Shown one piece after another: positions 6,994 through 12,198 of a stretch of 12,198 nucleotides of DNA. Source of the stretch: Odoribacter sp. UBA944 (GTDB taxonomy: Bacteria > Bacteroidota > Bacteroidia > Bacteroidales > Marinifilaceae); the NCBI GenBank assembly GCA_002293375.1, contig DBDA01000026.1, positions 1 to 12,198 on the forward strand, written 5' to 3'. The notes beneath the pieces are model-generated. The model had not been told where the DNA came from. It did not search any database and was given only the letters and a program-made list of their open reading frames with translations. Both the position numbers and the translations under genes were made by a program. The stretch's first letter is position 1; each line of letters begins with the position of its first letter.

Positions 6994-8286
6994 TCATTTC
7001 ATTTCCGCGTCCCGGTTCGTGTCTTCGGAGAACATGCCGCCTAACTTTTGCCGCAGCCAGCCGGAGGAGTCTGGCATGTCGTTTGCACCGCTCCGCCGCC
7101 GCCGGGGAGCCTCCTCCGGATGTTGCCGGGCCCGCTGCTCCTGCTGTTTTTGACGCCGTGCCCGGGCTTCCTCCTCCAATTCCGCCGAACGAAGGGTGAT
7201 CATCTCCAACTCTTCCGGCAGGTCTTCCACCTTAAATTCTAACGACTGTCCGGAAGTTCCGGCGACAGCAGTCTTCTGCGCTACGCCCGGTTCGGCACGA
7301 AAATTTCCTTTGCCATTAAAGCCCACGGCAATCACCGCCACCCGCAATTTTTTCCCCAAAGAGCTATCCTGTCCGGTTCCCCAGATAATGTCCGCGTCGT
7401 CCTTTCCCACCCGCTCTTTCAAGCGTTCGTTGATTAACTTCAACTCTTTGGTTGTCAAGGCATCTTCTCCATACAACATGTTCAGCAATATTTTCGATGC
7501 CCCGCGGATGTCGCAACTGCTCAACAGGGGAGAAACCAAAGCATCTTCCAGCGCTTGTGTAGCCCGGTCTTCTCCTTCCGCCTCTCCCGCTCCCATCAGA
7601 GCCACGCCGCTCTCCCGCATCACGCTGTTCACATCGGCGAAGTCTACGTTGATGTACCCCTTAATGGTGATGATCTCTGCAATACTTTTCGCAGCGATCG
7701 CCAGAATGTCGTCTGCTTTCGCAAAAGCCTCGGAGAGCCTGAGGTCCCCGTATATCTCCGGCAAACGGTCGTTTTCCACGATCAGCAGCGCATCTACCAC
7801 CTCTTCCAACTCATCGATCCCCTGCATGGCCTGCTCCATTTTCCGGCGCCCTTCAAAACTGAAGGGCAAGGTCACAATGCCAATGGTCAATATCCCCAAT
7901 TCCCGCGCCTGCCGGGCAATCTCCGGGGCCGCTCCCGTACCGGTTCCTCCTCCCATGCCGGCGGTGATAAAGACCATTTTGGTCTGGCGGGCCAACATAC
8001 TGCGGATAAAATCCATGCTCTCTACGGCCGACTGCCGCCCACGCTCCGGCACACAACCAGCCCCACGCCCCTCCGTCAGGGCTTTTCCCAACTGGATCCG
8101 GTTTTTCACCGGGCTTTGACGCAACGCCTGAATGTCCGTATTGCACACCACAAACTCCACACCGTGTATTCCCTGCCGGCACATGTGGTTCACAGCATTG
8201 CTGCCGCCACCGCCCACGCCGATCACCTTGATGATGGACTCCTGCTGTACGGGAATTTTCCAAGGTATCAGTTCGTCGTTCTCCAT
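6994..8286 (-). CDS. ftsZ: Cell division protein FtsZ, first (upstream) tandem copy with long charged tail
   Basis: A tubulin-like GTPase of 430 residues. Seen: T1 GVGGGGSNAV (23-32), tubulin signature GGGTGTG (112-118), PFSFEGRRK (141-149) and T7 NVDFADV (213-219) with the catalytic Asn213, Asp215 and Asp218. The loop usually read as GAG-N-P is altered to GRGAGCVPERG (73-83), losing the Asn. The core ends near 323. The tail (324-430) includes a strongly charged Glu/Arg/Gln helix (about 358-398) and finishes with SSGWLRQKLGGMFSED (407-422) and a short polar end. I see no PAYxRR-like C-terminal peptide. The GWLRQKLGGMF segment could fold as an amphipathic helix, similar in character to the end of FtsA; this is inference. 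It lies 46 bases after ftsA, the position of the standard ftsZ in dcw clusters. Confidence 0.96.
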   Translation of the reverse strand: MENDELIPWKIPVQQESIIKVIGVGGGGSNAVNHMCRQGIHGVEFVVCNTDIQALRQSPVKNRIQLGKALTEGRGAGCVPERGRQSAVESMDFIRSMLARQTKMVFITAGMGGGTGTGAAPEIARQARELGILTIGIVTLPFSFEGRRKMEQAMQGIDELEEVVDALLIVENDRLPEIYGDLRLSEAFAKADDILAIAAKSIAEIITIKGYINVDFADVNSVMRESGVALMGAGEAEGEDRATQALEDALVSPLLSSCDIRGASKILLNMLYGEDALTTKELKLINERLKERVGKDDADIIWGTGQDSSLGKKLRVAVIAVGFNGKGNFRAEPGVAQKTAVAGTSGQSLEFKVEDLPEELEMITLRSAELEEEARARRQKQQEQRARQHPEEAPRRRRSGANDMPDSSGWLRQKLGGMFSEDTNRDAEMK

Positions 8287-8332
8287 AGCTTACTATCGTA
8301 TTACTTAGTTCCGAAATTGTATGCTTCCACAC

Positions 8333-9475
8333 CTATTTGAACAACCGGCTGAACCAACCGGTTTTCTCTTCGGAAGGCTCGTACGGTTTACACAACAACA
8401 ATCCGAGGGCGATGAGACAGGAAGGCGCCAACAGCACTTCGTCCGCCGCCTGTATCCCACGGGCTTTGGCGTATCGGCAATGTTGTCCGGACAATTTCTC
8501 CACCAGCGACAAGGTATCTGCCAGGCGACTGCCACCACCCGTCAACAGCACCTCTGCTTCGGGACCCGTAAAACCGGCTTGCTGCAACTGAAAAACCACC
8601 CCTTCCAACAACTCCTCCATTCGGCACTGAATGACTTTGGCCAAATCCCGTTTCTCGATCTGTTTCCGGAGGCCGGGTATCTCCACCTTCTCGTTCCGGC
8701 AAGCGGAACGCAACGCACTCCCCTCGTCCTGTTTCAATTTTCGGGCCTGCCGGATATCCTCTATTTTAAAAGCCTCGCAAATATCCGTATCCACCGTTTC
8801 CGTTCCCAATGGCAGTATCACCTCTTTTTCCAACAGACCGTTGGCAAACAGCAGTACACCTGTATGGGAAGCACCCATATCGACCAAGGCGAAACGTTCG
8901 TTCCGGCCCTGCACGCCAACGCCCGCTGCAAAAGCCCGGACAGCCGGAAAAAAGCGGACCTCTCCAACCCCCAGCTCCAACAACATCTTCTCCAACTCCT
9001 GCAGATTATTCCCGGAAGCCGTATAAACCCGGTAGGTTACCGTCAACGCTTTGCCGGAGCGATCCAGCGGCCGGCGGGTCGGGCTGTCGCCATCTAAGGA
9101 GTAGGCCACCGGAAAACAGTCCAACACCGGATGTTCCCCCGCCGTCGCATCCCAACACTTGCTATCCGCTCTTTCCAAATCACTCTCTTTCACTATTTTA
9201 CGCTGTACCGAAACTGTAACTTTCTGCTCTGTTACCCGAATCGCCTTTCCACTCAGGGCGACGTGCATCATCTCCACAGGTTGGCCTTTCGCCCCCTCTT
9301 TCAGCAGGAACTCCAGGTAGGAACGCACCTTGGCCTTATCCGTCACCACTCCCTCCTCCACACCCGCGGAGGCAATCATTTTGATCGCGGCCAACCTGGG
9401 AGCGCCACCGCTTTCACCGGCAACAGCCATCACCATTTTTTCGGATCCCATGTCCAAAGATGCAGTCAAGCCCAT
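8333..9475 (-). CDS. ftsA: Cell division protein FtsA, short and divergent
   Basis: An actin-like ATPase that anchors FtsZ filaments to the inner membrane. The protein has 380 residues, shorter than the usual 410-450. Seen: phosphate-1 motif LDMGSEK (7-13); the SHS2/1C region around VALSGKAIRV (72-81); phosphate-2 motif LVDMGASHTGVLLF (197-210), which lacks the second Asp of the common GGGTTD form; adenosine motif TGGGSRL (312-318); and a C-terminal GWFSRLFK (373-380), the expected amphipathic membrane-targeting helix. Its place between ftsQ and ftsZ fits the dcw order. The ATG at 9475 is supported by GAGGAG 6 bases upstream and by the family start just before the phosphate-1 strand. Altered nucleotide motifs suggest weak ATP hydrolysis, which is inference. 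Confidence 0.95.
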   Translation of the reverse strand: MGLTASLDMGSEKMVMAVAGESGGAPRLAAIKMIASAGVEEGVVTDKAKVRSYLEFLLKEGAKGQPVEMMHVALSGKAIRVTEQKVTVSVQRKIVKESDLERADSKCWDATAGEHPVLDCFPVAYSLDGDSPTRRPLDRSGKALTVTYRVYTASGNNLQELEKMLLELGVGEVRFFPAVRAFAAGVGVQGRNERFALVDMGASHTGVLLFANGLLEKEVILPLGTETVDTDICEAFKIEDIRQARKLKQDEGSALRSACRNEKVEIPGLRKQIEKRDLAKVIQCRMEELLEGVVFQLQQAGFTGPEAEVLLTGGGSRLADTLSLVEKLSGQHCRYAKARGIQAADEVLLAPSCLIALGLLLCKPYEPSEEKTGWFSRLFK

Positions 9476-9481
9476 ATGTAA

Positions 9482-9487
9482 CTCCTC
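9482..9487 (-). promoter_or_regulatory. Shine-Dalgarno-like ribosome binding site for ftsA
   Basis: GAGGAG on the minus strand, 6 bases before the ftsA ATG and inside the 15-base gap after ftsQ. The neighbouring murC, ftsQ, xseB and engB starts have no such strong site, so ftsA may be translated more independently. It also fixes the ftsA start at 9475. Confidence 0.55.
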
Positions 9488-9490
9488 ATT

Positions 9491-10216
9491 TTAGCGTTTA
9501 ACACCGATTGCCTGTTTGTTAAACTTCAGATTGATTTCTTTGTAAATATTCCACCCTCTCTTCCCCGTCCCTTCTTGCAGGAACAAACGTAATTTTTCCA
9601 TTTTTTCCTCCTGTTTCTCCAGGGTTCCCAGTATAATCCGGAAATCCCCGACCTTCGGGATCAATACCAATTCTTCCCGATCATCCACCACAATTTGCTC
9701 CACCAAAGCGTCCCAAAACGGATCGGCGCGAAGCGACAGGATATAGGGATATAACTTTTCCATAGCAAATTTCGGTGTGACTTTTCCGGTCACCACCGGT
9801 ACCCGGGAGGTGTATTTGGGGGACAACGGCATGATCCGCCCCTCTTCATCAACGTAAAACCCCTTACCTGCCAATACGCGGAAAACAGGCCTACGTTGTG
9901 TGATCTCTACGTGGATATTACCGTCTAAACTGTAGTAAACCTGAGCCGATCTTATCATCGGATCCCTGACAAGCAAATGTTCAATGCTGTCTGTGTCCAA
10001 CCGGGAAACAGAGAGCCCGTCAATTTCTCCGTACCCCTGCCGTATCAGCCTTTCCACATCATTTTCGTCGATAAAGGCGTTTACGGCGGCATCCCGGACG
10101 GCTACCTGCAATCCCCGGCAGGCCACCGCTTTTAATTTTGTCCCCGCAAAGGTAAGCACAATTATCCCGTAAAGCAACAATCCGGAAAACAATATGTAAG
10201 GCCATACCTTGCGCAT
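9491..10216 (-). CDS. ftsQ: Cell division protein FtsQ/DivIB
   Basis: A single-pass inner-membrane divisome protein of 241 residues. Seen: a short cytoplasmic start (MRKVWP), one transmembrane segment (about 7-25), then a POTRA-like region (about 28-107) with the pattern FIDENDVERLI (48-58), and the conserved beta-domain segment FYVDEEGRIMPLS (120-132). In known systems FtsQ links early Z-ring proteins to the FtsBL and FtsWI septal synthesis complex. Its cytoplasmic part is much shorter than in E. coli. It starts 12 bases after murC and ends 15 bases before ftsA, the standard dcw order. Sequence conservation is low across phyla, so the call rests on topology, these motifs and position. Confidence 0.93.
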   Translation of the reverse strand: MRKVWPYILFSGLLLYGIIVLTFAGTKLKAVACRGLQVAVRDAAVNAFIDENDVERLIRQGYGEIDGLSVSRLDTDSIEHLLVRDPMIRSAQVYYSLDGNIHVEITQRRPVFRVLAGKGFYVDEEGRIMPLSPKYTSRVPVVTGKVTPKFAMEKLYPYILSLRADPFWDALVEQIVVDDREELVLIPKVGDFRIILGTLEKQEEKMEKLRLFLQEGTGKRGWNIYKEINLKFNKQAIGVKR

Positions 10217-10228
10217 CTCTCTCTTGTT

Positions 10229-11599
10229 TTACCGCTCTGCAAACAAACGGGCCAAATCCGGCACCAAGCGGTCAATATCTCCGGCGCCCATTGTCATAAA
10301 TACTCCTTCCTGCACCTCTTCTTCCACGTACTTCAGCAACGCTTCCTTGCTGAGAATACGTCCGGGCTTTTTCAATTGCTTCCGGATCAGTTCGGAATCC
10401 ACGCCGGGCAACGGCTCTTCCCGGGCCGGGTAGATATCCAACAGCAATACCTCGTCGGCCAGGTCCAGCGCAGCGGCGAAACCGGCGCTTAAATCCCGCG
10501 TCCGGGTGTAGAGGTGCGGCTGGAACACCACCGTCAGTTTTTGGTCCGGCCACAGCTCCCGGGCCGACGACAACACCGCTTCAATTTCGCGGGGGTGGTG
10601 GGCATAGTCGTCCATATAGGTTACCCGGCCTTCCGCCAAAATGCTGAAACGCCGCTCCACCCCCCGGAATCCGGGCAACGCCGCCCGGATCTCTTCCGGA
10701 GTCGCCCCAGCTTCCAACGCTACCGCAATAGCCAATGTGGCGTTCTCTACGTTGATCCGGCCGGGAATCCCCAGCAACAGGTCCGGTATCTCCCGGCCGC
10801 GCCCGTGGTAATCAAACCGGTAGCGGATCCCCTCCACCCGCAGACGGTCGGAATAAATATCACTTGGTGCATCCAACGCATAGTAGCTGTCCGCCTTCCT
10901 GCCGGCGAGGCGCAACCCTTTTTTCAGAAAGAGCAGCCCCTGTTCCGCTGTCCGGGCGGCAAATTCGCCAAAAGCCTCCACCATCGCCTCCCGGTTTCCG
11001 TAGATGTCCAAATGGTCTGCATCCATCGCTGTAATACCGGCTATCCAGGGATCTAACTGCAAAAACGAACGGTCGTACTCGTCCGCCTCCACCACCAGGT
11101 AGTCGGAAGCAGGGTCCGTCAACAAATTGGTGCCGAAATTGACCGATATCCCTCCCAAAAAGGCATTGCAACCGACAGACGAATTTTTCAGCAAATAGGC
11201 CAACAGGGTCGTTGTCGTCGTCTTTCCGTGGGTCCCGGCGATGCAGAGCGCCTTTCCCGAACGGGAAAGCATGCCCAATACCTGGGAGCGCTTGTGCAGG
11301 ATAAAACCATTCCGGGTAAAAAAGCCCAATTGCCAACTCTCCTTCGGAACGGCCGGTGTATAGATCAAAAGCGTATCTTCCGGATCCCGGTATGCAGCGG
11401 GGATCGCTTCCACATCGTCCTCGTAGTTGATCTCGATCCGTTCCTCCGTCAGCATCTTCTCCGTCAGCGGCGAAGGGGTCCGGTCGTAACCACCCACCCG
11501 GAAACCGCGGAGCCGGAACCAACGCGCCAGAGCGCTCATCCCGATCCCGCCAATCCCGACAAAATAGACGTTTTTCTGTTCTTTCAGTGTGCTGTCCAT
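10229..11599 (-). CDS. murC: UDP-N-acetylmuramate--L-alanine ligase
   Basis: A cytoplasmic Mur ligase of 456 residues that joins L-alanine to UDP-MurNAc using ATP, the first step of the peptidoglycan stem peptide. Seen: N-terminal UDP-binding GIGGIGMSALA (15-25); the ATP P-loop GTHGKTTTT (122-130); EADEYDRSF (171-179); DADHLD (193-198); the Mur ligase NVENATLA segment (283-290); and DDYAHHPREIEA (330-341) in the C-terminal domain. Length matches the family. The ATG lies one base after the murG stop (TAG A ATG), so the pair is probably translationally coupled. No frameshift or missing key residue was found. Confidence 0.98.
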   Translation of the reverse strand: MDSTLKEQKNVYFVGIGGIGMSALARWFRLRGFRVGGYDRTPSPLTEKMLTEERIEINYEDDVEAIPAAYRDPEDTLLIYTPAVPKESWQLGFFTRNGFILHKRSQVLGMLSRSGKALCIAGTHGKTTTTTLLAYLLKNSSVGCNAFLGGISVNFGTNLLTDPASDYLVVEADEYDRSFLQLDPWIAGITAMDADHLDIYGNREAMVEAFGEFAARTAEQGLLFLKKGLRLAGRKADSYYALDAPSDIYSDRLRVEGIRYRFDYHGRGREIPDLLLGIPGRINVENATLAIAVALEAGATPEEIRAALPGFRGVERRFSILAEGRVTYMDDYAHHPREIEAVLSSARELWPDQKLTVVFQPHLYTRTRDLSAGFAAALDLADEVLLLDIYPAREEPLPGVDSELIRKQLKKPGRILSKEALLKYVEEEVQEGVFMTMGAGDIDRLVPDLARLFAER

Positions 11600-11600
11600 T

Positions 11601-12198
11601 CTATTTCGCTTTCCCGTCGACTCTCTTCAATATCTCTTGGGCAATCCGGAGATCGGAGTTGTGCACCGCCAATGAAGCAATGTTCGTCGCCAACCCTTCC
11701 CGTTTTCCCTCTTGCTCCGTCAACTCTTGGAGTATCTCCGCCAACTTCTCCGAAACCTCCGCATCCCGGACCATCAAGGCGGCCCCTTTCTTGACCAATG
11801 CCAACGCATTCTTGGTTTGGTGATCCTCCGCCACATTGGGTGAGGGGACCAATACCGCCGCTTTTTCCAACAAACAGAGTTCGGAAATGGTTCCGGCACC
11901 CGCCCGGGCAACCACCACGTCCGCACAGGCGTAGGCCAGGTCCATCCGGTTCAGGAAAGGCGTCAGCCGGATGTGGGCAGGCAGGTTCTCCCCTATCTCC
12001 TTTTGCAGAGAGTCGTAATACGATCCGCCGCATTGCCAAAGCAGTTGGATGTTTTTCCAGGAAGCGATCAGTTCCAGATTCTTACGTACCGCTCCGTTGA
12101 GGCTTCCCGCCCCCAAACTACCCCCGGTGACCAAAATCGTCCGCTTTTCCAAGTCCAATCCGTACAGTTCCATCCCCGCTTCCCGTTTGCCCTCCATC
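11601..12198 (-). CDS. murG: UDP-N-acetylglucosamine--N-acetylmuramyl-(pentapeptide) pyrophosphoryl-undecaprenol GlcNAc transferase, 5' end outside window
   Basis: The C-terminal domain of MurG, the inner-membrane-associated glycosyltransferase that turns lipid I into lipid II. About 199 codons are in the window, roughly the second half of the protein; the N-terminal lipid I-binding domain lies beyond the right edge, so the first Met seen is not the real start. Counting from the first full codon: GGSLGAGSLN (25-34) for UDP-GlcNAc binding, ARAGAGTISE (97-106), and PSPNVAEDHQTKNA (118-131), which contains the donor-binding Glu and Gln residues. The stop is separated by one base from the murC ATG, the usual murG-murC order in Bacteroidota. 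Confidence 0.96.
   Translation of the reverse strand, partial: MEGKREAGMELYGLDLEKRTILVTGGSLGAGSLNGAVRKNLELIASWKNIQLLWQCGGSYYDSLQKEIGENLPAHIRLTPFLNRMDLAYACADVVVARAGAGTISELCLLEKAAVLVPSPNVAEDHQTKNALALVKKGAALMVRDAEVSEKLAEILQELTEQEGKREGLATNIASLAVHNSDLRIAQEILKRVDGKAK

Noticed and set aside
7196..8119. Plus-strand 307-codon open frame opposite the first ftsZ
   Set aside because: Same kind of mirror frame as in the other ftsZ; the two shadows resemble each other only because the ftsZ genes do.
5839..8286. Tandem ftsZ as an assembly or sequencing artefact
   Set aside because: The copies differ throughout, have different lengths and tails, and each has its own start and stop, so collapse or duplication error cannot explain them.

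Overview
The window looks like chromosomal DNA of a Bacteroidota bacterium, probably order Bacteroidales. This rests on the gene order murG-murC-ftsQ-ftsA-ftsZ, the divergent ATPase motifs of FtsA, a DbpA-type RNA helicase with a basic tail, and a secreted YwqK/MORN-type repeat protein. By eye the coding DNA is GC-rich with many G/C third positions. I cannot assign a genus; no rRNA, tRNA, mobile element or CRISPR array is present.

All twelve genes lie on the minus strand, so transcription runs from high to low coordinates. In that order they are: 3' part of murG (11601-12198), murC, ftsQ, ftsA, a first ftsZ, a second different ftsZ, a DEAD-box RNA helicase, the GTPase engB/ysxC, a secreted MORN-repeat protein, xseA, xseB and the 5' part of dacB (1-1031). 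The largest gap is 46 bases, several junctions are 1 base or a 4-base ATGA overlap, and there is no stretch over 300 bases without a gene. I see no convincing promoter or terminator, so the block is probably one transcription unit or a few overlapping ones.

The right half (about 5.8-12.2 kb) is the distal part of the dcw (division and cell wall) cluster. MurG makes lipid II and MurC starts the peptide stem of its precursor. FtsQ belongs to the divisome, FtsA tethers FtsZ to the membrane and FtsZ forms the ring. The left half joins this to RNA remodelling and ribosome assembly (helicase, EngB), DNA processing (exonuclease VII, both subunits) and peptidoglycan trimming (PBP4-type DacB).

The standout feature is the tandem pair of intact, strongly diverged ftsZ genes. 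Both keep the GTP-binding signature and the catalytic T7 loop, but their tails are quite different. The downstream copy ends in a PAYxRR-type C-terminal peptide. The upstream copy has a long charged tail ending in a GWLxxKL segment that resembles the membrane-binding end of the neighbouring FtsA.
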